64,000 nt of DNA from Halorarum halophilum (GCF_013401515.1 NZ_CP058529.1:1798001-1862000); one strand, 5' to 3'. Positions 16,497 through 25,756 are shown, numbered from the stretch's first letter. The notes: generated by a model from the letters alone, not told the origin. Translations and numbers: made by a program.

Positions 16497-17567
16497 ATGA
16501 ACCAGGTCGAGTCCGACGCCGACCTCTCGACGCTCGACCGCGCCGTCGTCAACGCCTTCCAGGGCGGCTTCCCGGTCGTCGAACGGCCGTGGGAGCCCGC
16601 CGCCGCGGCGCTGCGGGACCGCGGCGTCGACGTGACCGGTCCGGAGCTGCTGGCGGCCGTGCAGGACCTCGACGAGCGCGGCGTCCTCTCCCGGTTCGGC
16701 GCGCTCGTGAACGCCGAGGAGATCGGCGGCACCGCGACGCTCGTCGCCATGCACGCGCCCCCAGAGCGGTTCGATGAGGTCGCCGAGATCGTGAACGGCT
16801 ACCGCGAGGTCGCACACAACTACGAGCGCAAGCACCCGCATCTCAACATGTGGTTCGTGCTCAGCGTGGCCGAGGAGTCCCGGGTGGAGGAGGTGCTCGC
16901 CGACATCGAGGCCGACACCGGCCAGGAGACGTACAACCTCCCCAAGATCCGTGAGTTCCACGTCGGCGCGAAGTTCCTGCTCGACGGCCCCGTTTCGGAC
17001 GGCGACCTCGACCTCTCCGACCTCGGGCCGGACGTGGCGCCCACGGACAGCCGAACGATCACTCCCGACGAGCGCGACCTCGTCGTGGAGATCCAGGGCG
17101 GCCTGCCGATCACCGAGACGCCCTACGCCGACGTCGCCGCCGAACTCGGCCAGCCGACCGAGTGGGTCGTCGGGACGATCAAGCGGTTCGAGCGGGAGGG
17201 GAAGGTGCGCCGCGTCGGCGTCATCCCGAACCACTACGCGCTCGGCTACACCGAGAACGGCATGACCGTTTGGGACGTGCCCGACGACGTGCTGGCGGAC
17301 GTCGGCGAGGCGGTCGCCTCGCTCGGCTTCGTCACCCACTGCTACCACCGACCGCGCCACGAGGGCGTCTGGCCGTACAACTTCTTCGCGATGACCCACG
17401 GCAGGGACGAGGCCGAGAGCGAGCGCCGGGTCGAGCAGGTACGCGAGACGATGACCGACCACTGGGACGTGGACGAGGACGACTGGGACACGCTGTTCTC
17501 GACGCGCATCCTGAAGAAGACCGGAATCCGGCTGGAAGAGCGCGCGGACGCCCACACACGCGAGTGA
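16497..17567 (+). CDS. ahbAB: siroheme decarboxylase, AhbA-AhbB fusion (AsnC/Lrp-like)
   Basis: 356 residues from ATG 16497; a TATA-like CGCTTATC lies about 27 bp upstream, so translation is probably leaderless. The protein contains two tandem AsnC/Lrp-type units of about 170 residues. The second carries the siroheme decarboxylase marks RRVGVIPNHYALGYTENGM and HCYHRPRHEGVWPYNFFAM. AhbA and AhbB remove two acetate carboxyls from sirohaem to give didecarboxysirohaem, the start of the alternative haem route; here both subunits are one chain. Precorrin-2 dehydrogenase and hemA follow, fitting a haem/siroheme cluster. Confidence 0.85.
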   Translation: MNQVESDADLSTLDRAVVNAFQGGFPVVERPWEPAAAALRDRGVDVTGPELLAAVQDLDERGVLSRFGALVNAEEIGGTATLVAMHAPPERFDEVAEIVNGYREVAHNYERKHPHLNMWFVLSVAEESRVEEVLADIEADTGQETYNLPKIREFHVGAKFLLDGPVSDGDLDLSDLGPDVAPTDSRTITPDERDLVVEIQGGLPITETPYADVAAELGQPTEWVVGTIKRFEREGKVRRVGVIPNHYALGYTENGMTVWDVPDDVLADVGEAVASLGFVTHCYHRPRHEGVWPYNFFAMTHGRDEAESERRVEQVRETMTDHWDVDEDDWDTLFSTRILKKTGIRLEERADAHTRE

Positions 17568-17784
17568 TTTCGATGGGTTCGGCGAACCGTCGGTTCAGTG
17601 AGGTTCGCCGCCTCCAACGAGTGGAACGGCTCGAAAGTCCCACCCGGCCACGACCTCCCCAGCCGATTCGCTCGGTCGGCTCCCTCGGGTCGCCTCTCTC
17701 ACTCATCCCTCGCGCGACGTCGGCCGCGCACGAGGCGCGGCCGCCGCGCGCCACACCGGCTGGTCTCCAGACGAGGCGATACCG
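17568..17784. repeat. intergenic repeat-like sequence between ahbAB and the siroheme synthase gene
   Basis: Contains GCCGATTCGCTCGGTCGGCT and CACTCATCCCTCGCGCGACG, phrases of a kind I associate with haloarchaeal intergenic repeats, plus a GC-rich palindrome near 17725-17755. No gene seen. Confidence 0.4.
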
Positions 17785-18426
17785 ATGATCCCCCTGTTCC
17801 ACGACTTCACGGACGAGACCGTCCTCGTCTTCGGCGGCGGCCGGGTCGGCGCCCGGAAGGCCCGCCGGTTCGCACGCGAGGCGCGGACCGTGGTCGTGAG
17901 CCCCGAGTTCGCCGACGCGGACTTCGGCGACGCGGAACTGGTGCGCGCGGCGCCGACGCCCGGAGACGCGGGCGAGTTCGTCGCGGACCTCCGCCCGGCG
18001 CTCGTCGTCGCCGCGACCGACGACCCGGCCGTCAACGACGCCGCCGAATCCGCGGCCAGGGAGGTGGGCTCGCTGGTGAACCGGGCGGACCGGGCCGGCG
18101 GCCGGGACGCGGGCAGCGTCGTGGTGCCGGCGACCGTCCGTGAGGATCCCGTCGTCGCCGCGCTCGCGACCGGCGGCACCGCACCGGCGCTCTCGCGGTA
18201 CCTCCGGGAGCGGCTCGAAGACGAACTGGCGGACGCCGGGGCGATGGCGGAGCTGGTGGCCGAACTCCGGGCCGAACTGAAGGCGACGGACGTGCCGGAA
18301 GCGGACCGCCACGAGGCGATTCGGGCGGTCGTGGAGTCGCCGAAGGTTTGGAAGGGTTTACAAGATGGCACCGCCAACGCTCTTCAAGAGGCAGAACGGG
18401 TAATGCAGGAGGTACTCGATGACTGA
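17785..18426 (+). CDS. precorrin-2 dehydrogenase / sirohydrochlorin ferrochelatase (Met8/CysG-N type)
   Basis: 213 residues. The N-terminal Rossmann motif GGGRVGARKARRF is diagnostic of the siroheme synthase N-domain, which oxidises precorrin-2 to sirohydrochlorin with NAD and can insert iron. 'ALATGGTAPALSRYLRERLE' is the second family motif. The C-terminal helical extension is short. The hemA start overlaps its end by eight bases, so the two are co-translated and supply siroheme for the neighbouring decarboxylase. Confidence 0.88.
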   Translation: MIPLFHDFTDETVLVFGGGRVGARKARRFAREARTVVVSPEFADADFGDAELVRAAPTPGDAGEFVADLRPALVVAATDDPAVNDAAESAAREVGSLVNRADRAGGRDAGSVVVPATVREDPVVAALATGGTAPALSRYLRERLEDELADAGAMAELVAELRAELKATDVPEADRHEAIRAVVESPKVWKGLQDGTANALQEAERVMQEVLDD

Positions 18427-19732
18427 GGCCGGCGTCATTCGCGGTATCAGCGTCAGCCACTCGAACGCCGACATCGATGAGATCGAGTCGGTCGGCGGCG
18501 GCCCCGTCCGCGAGGTCGTCTCGGACCTGCTCGGCCGCGACGGGGTCTCGGAGGCGTTCGCCATCCGGACCTGCAACCGGGTGGAGGCGTACGTCGTCGC
18601 CAACGACGCGTCGACCGGCGGCCGCGTCCTGGAGGACTTCGCGCCGGAGATCCGCGACGATGCGGTCGTCCACCTCGACCACGAGGCGGCGCTCCGGCAC
18701 CTGATGCGCGTCGCCGCCGGACTGGAGTCGCTCGTGCTCGGCGAGGACCAGATCCTCGGGCAGCTGAAGCGTTCCGTCGCCGAGTCCCGCCGGGCGGGCG
18801 GCGTCGGATCGATGCTCGACGACGTGCTCACGAAGGCGATCCACGTCGGCGAGCGCGCCCGCACCGAGACGGCGATCAACGAGGGCTCGCTGTCGCTCGG
18901 CTCGGCGGCGGTCGACCTCGCGGCGCGGGAGACCGACCTCGCGGGCGCCACCGCGGCCGTGCTCGGCGCCGGCGAGATGGGGACGCTCGCGGCGCGCGCG
19001 CTCGCCGACGGCGGCGTCGAGAAGGTCGTCGTCGCCAACCGGACCGTCCCGCACGCGACCCACGTCGCGGCCGAACTCGACGTGCCGGCCGAGGCCGTGG
19101 GGTTGGACGACGCCCCCGAGGCGGCCCGCGAGGCGGATGTACTCATCGCGGCCACGGGCGCGGACGGCCCGGTCCTCGGCGCGGCGGAACTGGCCGCAGC
19201 GGGGGAGACGGTGTGTATCGACCTCGGCCAGCCGCGCGACATCAACCCCGCGGCGGCGACCGACGACGTGGCGGTCCACGACCTCGACGACCTCGAGGCC
19301 GTGACTGCCGAGACGCGCGCGTACCGCCGCGCCGAGGCCCAGGAGGTTGAGGCGATGATCGACGCCGAACTCGACCGGCTGCTCGCGTCGTTCAAGCGCA
19401 AGCGCGCCGACGAGGCCATCTCGGCGATGTACGAGGGTGCCGAGCGCACGAAGGAGCGCGAACTGGAACGGGCGCTCACGAAACTCGAGGCCCAGGGAGA
19501 ACTCACGGACGAGCAGCGCGACACCGTCAGGGCCCTCGCGGACGCGCTCGTCGGTCAACTCCTCGCCGCCCCCACGAAGAGCCTCCGCGAGGCCGCGCTC
19601 GAGGACGACTGGGACACCATCCACACCGCGATGCGCCTGTTCGACCCCCAGTTCGACGCGGTCGGAGTGGAGCCGAGCGAGGACGCGAGCGGCCCGCCGG
19701 AGCGCGTCCGCGAACGGCTCTCGGACGACTGA
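18419..19732 (+). CDS. hemA: glutamyl-tRNA reductase
   Basis: 437 residues. It reduces glutamyl-tRNA to glutamate-1-semialdehyde, the first committed step of tetrapyrrole synthesis. The catalytic Cys sits at residue 52 in RTCNRVEAY; 'GLESLVLGEDQILGQLK' and the NADPH motif GAGEMG (around residue 183) are intact, followed by the helical dimerisation domain. The C-terminus is acidic. It overlaps the preceding gene by eight bases. Confidence 0.95.
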   Translation: MTEAGVIRGISVSHSNADIDEIESVGGGPVREVVSDLLGRDGVSEAFAIRTCNRVEAYVVANDASTGGRVLEDFAPEIRDDAVVHLDHEAALRHLMRVAAGLESLVLGEDQILGQLKRSVAESRRAGGVGSMLDDVLTKAIHVGERARTETAINEGSLSLGSAAVDLAARETDLAGATAAVLGAGEMGTLAARALADGGVEKVVVANRTVPHATHVAAELDVPAEAVGLDDAPEAAREADVLIAATGADGPVLGAAELAAAGETVCIDLGQPRDINPAAATDDVAVHDLDDLEAVTAETRAYRRAEAQEVEAMIDAELDRLLASFKRKRADEAISAMYEGAERTKERELERALTKLEAQGELTDEQRDTVRALADALVGQLLAAPTKSLREAALEDDWDTIHTAMRLFDPQFDAVGVEPSEDASGPPERVRERLSDD

Positions 19733-19819
19733 GCTCCCCGGATCCTCCCGTCGACCCGTCGGCGACGATCGGTCTGCGCTCGGATTTTTGACCTGTTCTC
19801 CCGCGCGGGGAAAACAGTG

Positions 19820-20761
19820 ATGTGTGATGCCGTCGCACGTCTGTGCATGAACAACGCGGGTGGCGGCGTCGGCAGGCTCTCCACCTCCTCCGTCGAGGAG
19901 AGCGTGGAGTCCGCCTGTTTCGCCGCCCAGTGTGGGAACCCCGACCTCGCCGCGGCAGTGGCGGTGCTGTGTCTCACTGCCGTCTTCCTCCTGCTCTCGG
20001 GCGTCGTCCTCGACAGGCTGATGGACGCACGCGAGGCCGTCGAGACGGAGCGAACCCGGACGCGCGCCGAGCGGGACGCCTTCGACCAGTTCCGACAGCG
20101 CGTCGCGAAACTCGACTCGACCGAGCCGCGCCCGCCCGACCCGACGCCCGGCGGAGGGGGGGTGATGGCCCTGGCCGGCGGCTCGGTCGCCGACGACACG
20201 GCCCTGACGGACGCCCGGCGCGCCTACCGCGAGACGGTGATGTCGACGGCCCACTACGAGGAGGAGTACGACGAGACGCTCGGGGAGAACGTGGCCGAGG
20301 AGTTCTCCGAGACCGTCGCCAGCGCGCTCGCGAACGGCGAGACGCTCACGCCGCAGCTACACTCGGCGCTCGCAACCGGCGCCGACCGCGCGCGGAGCGA
20401 ACGGGACGAGCTCCTCGCCGCCCTCGACCGCGAGGAGGCGACGCTCGAGGCGGCGACTGAGGCGCTCGAACCCGCCGCGTCGGCCGCGGAGGGGATCCGA
20501 GAGTCGGACCTCGACCGGTCGACCTACGCCGACCTCATCGCGGACTTCGAGCGCGCGGAGTGGCACGAACGGGAGGTGGAGTCGCTGCTCGCGGACCGGC
20601 AGACGGCCGTCCACGAGCGGGAGTCCGAGCGCCCGTACTGGTACGAATACCTGTACGGAAGCCTCCCGTCGCCGTACCCCGTGCTCGCTGCGGGAACCAA
20701 CACGCTGGCGGCGCTCGCGGAAGCGAAGGACGACCTGGCCGGCGCGGCGAGCAACCGCTGA
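19820..20761 (+). CDS. haloarchaeal membrane-anchored coiled-coil protein
   Basis: Start set at ATG 19820, about 27 bp below a TTTTTGA TATA-like box; GTG 19817 and ATG 19847 are alternatives. One membrane helix (about residues 50-68, 'AAVAVLCLTAVFLLLSGVVL'), then about 230 residues of mostly helical, acidic sequence with long charged heptad-like runs ('DRLMDAREAVETERTRTRAE'). I recall a haloarchaeal DUF family with this layout but cannot name a function. The helical part should face the cytoplasm. Confidence 0.65.
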   Translation: MCDAVARLCMNNAGGGVGRLSTSSVEESVESACFAAQCGNPDLAAAVAVLCLTAVFLLLSGVVLDRLMDAREAVETERTRTRAERDAFDQFRQRVAKLDSTEPRPPDPTPGGGGVMALAGGSVADDTALTDARRAYRETVMSTAHYEEEYDETLGENVAEEFSETVASALANGETLTPQLHSALATGADRARSERDELLAALDREEATLEAATEALEPAASAAEGIRESDLDRSTYADLIADFERAEWHEREVESLLADRQTAVHERESERPYWYEYLYGSLPSPYPVLAAGTNTLAALAEAKDDLAGAASNR

Positions 20762-20803
20762 GCCGGGAAGCGCTTTTCCCGGTCGCGCCCGACACCTCCT
20801 CGC

Positions 20804-21082
20804 ATGGCAGACCTGCTCGACGACGACGAGATATCGGACCGGCTGCCCGCCGGCTGGGAGCGGGAGGGAGACGAGATCGTTCGCACCTTCGAGTTCGACT
20901 CCTACCTCGAGGGGGTGGGCTTCGCCGCCGGCGCGGGCGGGCTGGCCGAGGAGGCGTTCCACCACCCGGAGCTGACCATCAGCTGGCAGGAGGTCGAGGT
21001 ACGCCTGACCTCCCACGAGGAGGGCGGCATCACCGATCAGGACGTCGACCTCGCGGAACGGTTCAACGAACTCGCGGACTGA
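20804..21082 (+). CDS. pterin-4a-carbinolamine dehydratase family
   Basis: 92 residues, normal length. The signature EEAFHHPELTISWQEVEV with following LTSHEEGGITDQD matches PCD/DCoH, which dehydrates 4a-hydroxy-tetrahydropterin. No aromatic amino-acid hydroxylase lies in the window, so the partner is unknown; some PCD-like proteins instead aid Moco synthesis. Confidence 0.88.
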   Translation: MADLLDDDEISDRLPAGWEREGDEIVRTFEFDSYLEGVGFAAGAGGLAEEAFHHPELTISWQEVEVRLTSHEEGGITDQDVDLAERFNELAD

Positions 21083-21145
21083 TGGCGGGGGAGCGATGAC
21101 GCGTCGTCGACGGGCGCCCGGAGGCGACGCGGCGGGGGCCGGCTG

Positions 21146-21514
21146 ATGGAGGCGGCGTACGTGTTCCGGGTCCGGTTCACCCTCTCGCCGCGCAGCATCC
21201 GGCTCGACCCCGACGAGTTCGAGACCACGGCCAGGGTGCCGGCGCCGACGCCCGGCGAGGAGGGCTGGCTGCTGTTCCGCGATTCCCTCTGGCGGGGCGA
21301 GGCCAACGACGCGGACCACGCGCGGAACCTCGTCGAGGATCGGCTCTCCGGGGGCGTGGAGGTGCTGTCCGCGACGTTCCGCGAGTTCGAGACCGACGAG
21401 GCGTACCTGGACGCGCTGAAGGAGGAGATGGGGCGGGACCTGGCCGCGTTTCGGGCGGAGTCCGTCACCGAGGCGCTGCACAAGTACTTCGGCTCCTCGA
21501 TCCACGTTCGGTGA
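21146..21514 (+). CDS. LWR-salt protein family
   Basis: 122 residues with the motif FRDSLWRGEANDADHARNLV that names this haloarchaeal family ('LWR'). An alpha/beta pattern with a conserved C-terminal helix. Function unknown; found mainly in extreme halophiles. It follows the pterin dehydratase on the same strand. Confidence 0.8.
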   Translation: MEAAYVFRVRFTLSPRSIRLDPDEFETTARVPAPTPGEEGWLLFRDSLWRGEANDADHARNLVEDRLSGGVEVLSATFREFETDEAYLDALKEEMGRDLAAFRAESVTEALHKYFGSSIHVR

Positions 21515-21633
21515 ACGCCCGGTGGGCCGTAGTCGCTCGAACTCCGGAGACCGCGGCGAGTTCCGCCCAGCTGCATCCCTGATGAAGTCACGACAAGGTA
21601 CTTAGTGGAGAACGCCCTACTCATCCCTCCCCG

Positions 21634-22356
21634 ATGGTCCCTGACGCGTACGACTTCTGGCTGTTCGACCTGGACGGAACCGTGGTCGACGCCGACTGGG
21701 CGTACACCCGCGAGGTGTTCGACCGGGTCGGCGATAGCCTCGGCCTCGAGTTCACCGACCGCCAGGCCGAGGTGCTCTGGCACGGCCTCGAAGGGTCGCG
21801 CGACGTGAAACTCCGCGAGTGGGGAATCGACCCTGCGGAGTTCTGGCCCGCGTTCCACGCCGTCGAGGACCCCCGGACCCGTGCCGAGGCGACGTACCTC
21901 CACGAGGACGCCGCACGCCTGCTGGGCTCGCTCCACGAGCGCGAGATCCCGGTCGGCGTCGTCACCCACTGCGCCGAGTTCCTCGCCCAGCCGGTCGTCG
22001 AGCACCTCGACCTGACAGACTGGTTTGACGTCTTCCTCGCCTGCTCGGAGGACACGGGCTGGAAACCCGACCCGGCACCCGTCGAGCAGACGATGTCGGC
22101 GCTCGGCGTCGACCCGACCACCCAGCGCGGCGTCCTGCTCGGCGACGGCGCGAGCGACGTCGGCGCGGCCTGGAACGCCGGCCTCGACGCGATCCACGTC
22201 GAGCGCCACGGCTACACCCGGCGCGGGCGCTGCGTCCGCGCGGACCACCGGGTGACGAGCTTCGACGAACTCCCGCGTGGGAGCGACGTCGACTGGGACG
22301 TGCGGGTGGACTCGTCCGGCACGACCGGCCTCGAGGCGGGCGATCTGGGGTCGTAA
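21634..22356 (+). CDS. HAD-superfamily phosphatase
   Basis: 240 residues. All four HAD motifs are present: FDLDGTVVD (nucleophile Asp 12, acid/base Asp 14), VVTHC (motif II Thr), WKPDPAP (motif III Lys) and LGDGASD (motif IV). The helical cap between motifs I and II fits the phosphoglycolate-phosphatase subgroup. The substrate cannot be assigned. 'EFWPAFH' and 'HCAEFLAQPVVEHLDL' are typical haloarchaeal variants. Confidence 0.88.
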   Translation: MVPDAYDFWLFDLDGTVVDADWAYTREVFDRVGDSLGLEFTDRQAEVLWHGLEGSRDVKLREWGIDPAEFWPAFHAVEDPRTRAEATYLHEDAARLLGSLHEREIPVGVVTHCAEFLAQPVVEHLDLTDWFDVFLACSEDTGWKPDPAPVEQTMSALGVDPTTQRGVLLGDGASDVGAAWNAGLDAIHVERHGYTRRGRCVRADHRVTSFDELPRGSDVDWDVRVDSSGTTGLEAGDLGS

Positions 22357-22404
22357 TCCTGCCCAGGTCGCCGGGCCGAGGCTAGGCTACACGCAGTCCC
22401 GTTC

Positions 22405-23412
22405 TCAGGGTCCCAGTACGCCCTCGGAGTCCTCCTCCTCGAAGGTCGGGTTCGGTTCGTACTCCTCGCCGACAGCGAACGTCATCGCCCGCTCGCGCGT
22501 GCTGATCTCGACGCGCCGGCGCTCGACCATCTCGCCGTCGAGGGAGAACTGGCGGGACTCGGTCGCGTCGACGACCAGCGACGGGACCGTCAGGCGGGTG
22601 AGATACGGGGTGTCCCCCCCGAGGAGACGTTCGATCGCCCCGTTCGCCAGGTAGTCGATCGCGGGCGCGTGTTCGACGACGAGGACGTCCAGTTTCCCGT
22701 CCTCCATGTGCGCCTGCTGGCCGGGGAACCGCCGGGCGTTCCCCGCCAGCAGCACGACGGCCTCGCCCGACCAGATCGGGTCGCCCTGGGGTCCGGCACG
22801 GATGTCGAGTTCCACGCCGTCGAACTCCCGCGTCTGCTGGAGCGTGGTGAGGACGTAGGCGAGGGCGCCGACGCGCTTCTTCAGTTCCGGCTCGGTCTCC
22901 GCGCTGGCCTCAGCCGTCAGCCCGCAGACGCAGGAGTTCAGGAACGGGCGGGGGCCGTCCGCGAAGGGGTCGTCATCGTCGGACCCATCGGTCGGTGTGG
23001 ACCCGCCCCCGTCGACGGCGTCGTCCCCGTCACGGGGATCGTCGACCATCCCGACGTCGAGTCGTCTGGCCTCGCCGTCCTCGAGCACGTCGAAGGCGTG
23101 CGGGACGTCGCGAATGCCGACGTTGTCGGCGAAGCCGTTCCCGGTGCCGGCGGGGACGACCCCGAGAGTGACCTCCCCCAGCCGTCCCGCCCGGTCGACA
23201 CCCCGGACCACGCCGTTGAGCGTGCCGTCGCCCCCGCAGGCCACGATGACCTCGGCGCCGTCGGCGGCCGCCTCGCGCGCGAGCCTGATATCGTCCCCCT
23301 CCTCCTCCGTGTTACGGATCTCGAACCCACGGTCGCGGGCGATTCCGGCCGCCTGGACGCTTCGCTTCTGGTTTCCACTCACCGGATTCCGAACGAGGAC
23401 ACGCCGCTCCAT
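22405..23412 (-). CDS. diacylglycerol/sphingosine kinase family lipid kinase
   Basis: 335 residues from ATG 23412 ('MERRVLVRNPVSGNQKRSVQ'). The DAGK catalytic motif GGDGTLNGV is at residues 60-68, and the second signature VVPAGTGNGFADNVGI follows. A 40-residue Asp/Gly-rich insertion (about 125-160) interrupts the fold, a common halophilic addition. It is likely to phosphorylate an archaeal lipid alcohol; the substrate is unknown. It diverges from the PHP gene by 53 bp. Confidence 0.85.
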   Translation of the reverse strand: MERRVLVRNPVSGNQKRSVQAAGIARDRGFEIRNTEEEGDDIRLAREAAADGAEVIVACGGDGTLNGVVRGVDRAGRLGEVTLGVVPAGTGNGFADNVGIRDVPHAFDVLEDGEARRLDVGMVDDPRDGDDAVDGGGSTPTDGSDDDDPFADGPRPFLNSCVCGLTAEASAETEPELKKRVGALAYVLTTLQQTREFDGVELDIRAGPQGDPIWSGEAVVLLAGNARRFPGQQAHMEDGKLDVLVVEHAPAIDYLANGAIERLLGGDTPYLTRLTVPSLVVDATESRQFSLDGEMVERRRVEISTRERAMTFAVGEEYEPNPTFEEEDSEGVLGP

Positions 23413-23465
23413 GCGTCCCCTTGCCGCCCACAACTGCAAAGCCGTGTCGGCACCACGTGTCACCC

Positions 23466-24146
23466 GTGCCCGAGTTCGCCGTCGACCTGCACAACCACAG
23501 TCGCTTCTTCCACGGCTTCACGGGACGCCCGACGCCATACGACCCGGTCGGACTTCGGCTCCACGCGCTCGCCGCCCGGGCGCGGGGACTCGACGGGCTC
23601 GCCGTGACGAACCACGACTACGCGTACACCGGGAACGTCGGCCTGCCCGCCGTCCCGGGGATCGAGGTGTCGACGACCCGGGGGCACGTCGTCGTGGTCG
23701 GACCGGACCCGCCCAGACGGACGACCCCGGGGGAGCTGACGCCCGTGGAACTCGTCGACCGCGCCCACGAGCGCGGCTGTGCGGCCATCCTCGCGCATCC
23801 GTTCCGGAAGGGCACCGCGCGCGACTCGGACGCCGACTTCGACGCGGTGGAACTGAACGGGAAGAACCCCGAACACGACGTCAGGACGATGCAGCTGGCC
23901 GACCGGCGGGGGCTCCCCGTCGTCGGCGGGAGCGACGCCCACTACCCGATCGAGGTCGGGCGGGCGTACACGACCGTCGAGGCGGACAGCCTCGCGCCGG
24001 CCGACGTGGCCGACGCCATCCGCGCGGGCCGCGTCTCGCCCGTCTCGAACCTGGGCAGGTTCCACCAGGTCATCGATTACGGGTACAACGCAGTCCACCG
24101 GGGGCGGCGGTGGCTCCGATCCCGCCGGACCGACGCTATGGAGTGA
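23466..24146 (+). CDS. PHP-domain phosphoesterase
   Basis: 226 residues from a GTG at 23466. Metal-binding motifs are DLHNHSRF at the N-terminus, TNHDYAY, AILAHPFRKG and the C-terminal GGSDAHYP, together a full PHP active site. Such proteins hydrolyse phosphate esters (RNase P subunit-like, histidinol phosphatase, nucleases). It has a short basic tail. The substrate is unknown. Confidence 0.88.
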   Translation: MPEFAVDLHNHSRFFHGFTGRPTPYDPVGLRLHALAARARGLDGLAVTNHDYAYTGNVGLPAVPGIEVSTTRGHVVVVGPDPPRRTTPGELTPVELVDRAHERGCAAILAHPFRKGTARDSDADFDAVELNGKNPEHDVRTMQLADRRGLPVVGGSDAHYPIEVGRAYTTVEADSLAPADVADAIRAGRVSPVSNLGRFHQVIDYGYNAVHRGRRWLRSRRTDAME

Positions 24147-24180
24147 CGTGCGCGTCGGGCGCCGCGACGTCCGGGTCCCG

Positions 24181-24594
24181 TCAGCCGAGCCGTTCGTCCA
24201 GGATCAGTCGGGTCTTCGTCCCCTCGACCTCCGGCAGTTCGCGCGAGCGGGTGATGAGTTCGTTCACCGCGCGGGTGTCCACGCAGTCCACGATGAGCAC
24301 GATGTCCTCCTCGCCGGACACCTGCCAGACGAAGTCGACCTCCTCCCAGTCGGCGAGCGTCTCGGACACCTCGCTGGTGTTGACGTTCATGTCGACGCTG
24401 ATCTCGACCATCGCCTTCACGTTCCCCGTGCGCGTGGTGACGGTGAACCGCTCGATGATGCCGTCCGCGCTCATCCGGTCGACCCGGTTGCGCACGGTCC
24501 CCTCGCTGGTGCCCACGCGGTCGGCGATCTCGGTGTAGGGGGTCCGTGCGTCCCGTCGGAGGATGTTCAGGATGCGGCGATCGAGGTCGTCCAT
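24181..24594 (-). CDS. Lrp/AsnC-family transcriptional regulator
   Basis: 137 residues. The N-terminal HTH is clear ('MDDLDRRILNILRRDARTPY', then 'VGTSEGTVRNRVDRM'), followed by an RAM/AsnC ligand domain ('KAMVEISVDMNVN', 'DIVLIVDCVDTRAVNELI'). It diverges from carA; a perfect 17-bp palindrome lies between the two genes. Regulation of itself and of carA is likely but inferred from the layout. Confidence 0.9.
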   Translation of the reverse strand: MDDLDRRILNILRRDARTPYTEIADRVGTSEGTVRNRVDRMSADGIIERFTVTTRTGNVKAMVEISVDMNVNTSEVSETLADWEEVDFVWQVSGEEDIVLIVDCVDTRAVNELITRSRELPEVEGTKTRLILDERLG

Positions 24595-24624
24595 ACACGG
24601 GCGTGACGCTCCGGGACCTTACCG

Positions 24625-24641
24625 ATTACGAAATTCGTAAT
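24625..24641. promoter_or_regulatory. putative operator between lrp and carA
   Basis: ATTACGAAATTCGTAAT is an 8+1+8 perfect inverted repeat in otherwise GC-rich DNA. It lies 31 bp upstream of the lrp-type start and 51 bp upstream of carA, where it would cover the lrp promoter and the upstream side of the carA TATA box (CTTATTG, about 24659-24665). Lrp dimers bind such AT-rich palindromes. Confidence 0.65.
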
Positions 24642-24691
24642 TGAGCTTCGAACGACGCACTTATTGTGGCGGAATCCATACGCATCTCGTA

Positions 24692-25756
24692 ATGGCGGAC
24701 GCCTACGTCGCGCTGGAGGACGGACGTGTGTTCGAAGCACGCGCCCGTTCGTCCGGCCGCACACGTGGTGAACTGGTGTTCACGACCGCGTACACGGGGT
24801 ACGAGGAGTCGCTGACGGACCCCTCCTACGAGGAGCAGGTCCTCACGTTCTCCTACCCCCTGATCGGGAACTACGGCGTCCGAGACGAGCGATTCGAGTC
24901 CGATCGCGTCCACCCGCGTGCGGCAATCGCCCGCGAGCTGACCGACAACGTCGCCGAGTGGCTCGACGCGGAGGACGTCCCGGCGGTGGACCACCTCGAT
25001 ACCCGCGAACTCGTCACGTCCGTCCGCGAGGAGGGCGCGATGAAGTGCGGCATCGCGGCCGGCCCGGACGCGACCCCCGAGGACGCCCGCGAGGAACTCG
25101 CCGAGTGCAAGGGGATGAGCGAGCACACGGAGATCGGCGCGCAGGTCTCGACGACCGAGCCCTACACCGTCACGGGCGGCGGCGAGTACGACGTCGCGCT
25201 GCTGGACTGCGGCGCGAAGGGCTCCATCGCCTCCTCGCTCGCGGAGCGCGGCGCCGACGTGCACGTCCTCCCGTACGACGCCGACCCGGCGGACGTGGCC
25301 GACCTCGACCCGGACGTGCTATTCGTCTCGAACGGGCCGGGCGACCCGGCGAACTTCGGCGAGACGCAGGCGCTCGTCGAGGAGTTCACGGGCGAGGTGC
25401 CGCTGGCCGGCATCTGTCTCGGCCAGCAGATCATCGCCCGCGCGTTCGACGGCGACACGGAGAAGATGCCGTTCGGCCACCGCGGCGTGAACCAGCCGGT
25501 GCGGGACCTCGACTCAGGGAAGGTCGTGATGACGACACAGAACCACGGCTACTCGGTCGCCGACCCCGGCATGCTGGAGGTCACCCAGGTGAACGTCAAC
25601 GACGACACCGCCGAGGGTCTCGCGAGCGAGGAGTACGACGTGGTCACCCGGCAGTACCACCCCGAGGCGAACCCCGGCCCGCACGACTCGCTCGACTTCT
25701 TCGACGAGGTGATCGCGCTGGCGAACTCGTCGCGCTCGCCGGTCGTGGCTGACTAA
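24692..25756 (+). CDS. carA: carbamoyl-phosphate synthase small subunit
   Basis: 354 residues from ATG 24692, about 27 bp below a CTTATTG TATA-like box. It supplies ammonia from glutamine for carbamoyl phosphate (pyrimidines, arginine). The N-terminal CPSase domain ('TAYTGYEESLTDPSYEEQVL', 'GAMKCGIAA') is followed by a class I glutaminase with nucleophile Cys in GICLGQQI and His/Glu in QYHPEANPGP. carB is not in the window. Confidence 0.95.
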   Translation: MADAYVALEDGRVFEARARSSGRTRGELVFTTAYTGYEESLTDPSYEEQVLTFSYPLIGNYGVRDERFESDRVHPRAAIARELTDNVAEWLDAEDVPAVDHLDTRELVTSVREEGAMKCGIAAGPDATPEDAREELAECKGMSEHTEIGAQVSTTEPYTVTGGGEYDVALLDCGAKGSIASSLAERGADVHVLPYDADPADVADLDPDVLFVSNGPGDPANFGETQALVEEFTGEVPLAGICLGQQIIARAFDGDTEKMPFGHRGVNQPVRDLDSGKVVMTTQNHGYSVADPGMLEVTQVNVNDDTAEGLASEEYDVVTRQYHPEANPGPHDSLDFFDEVIALANSSRSPVVAD

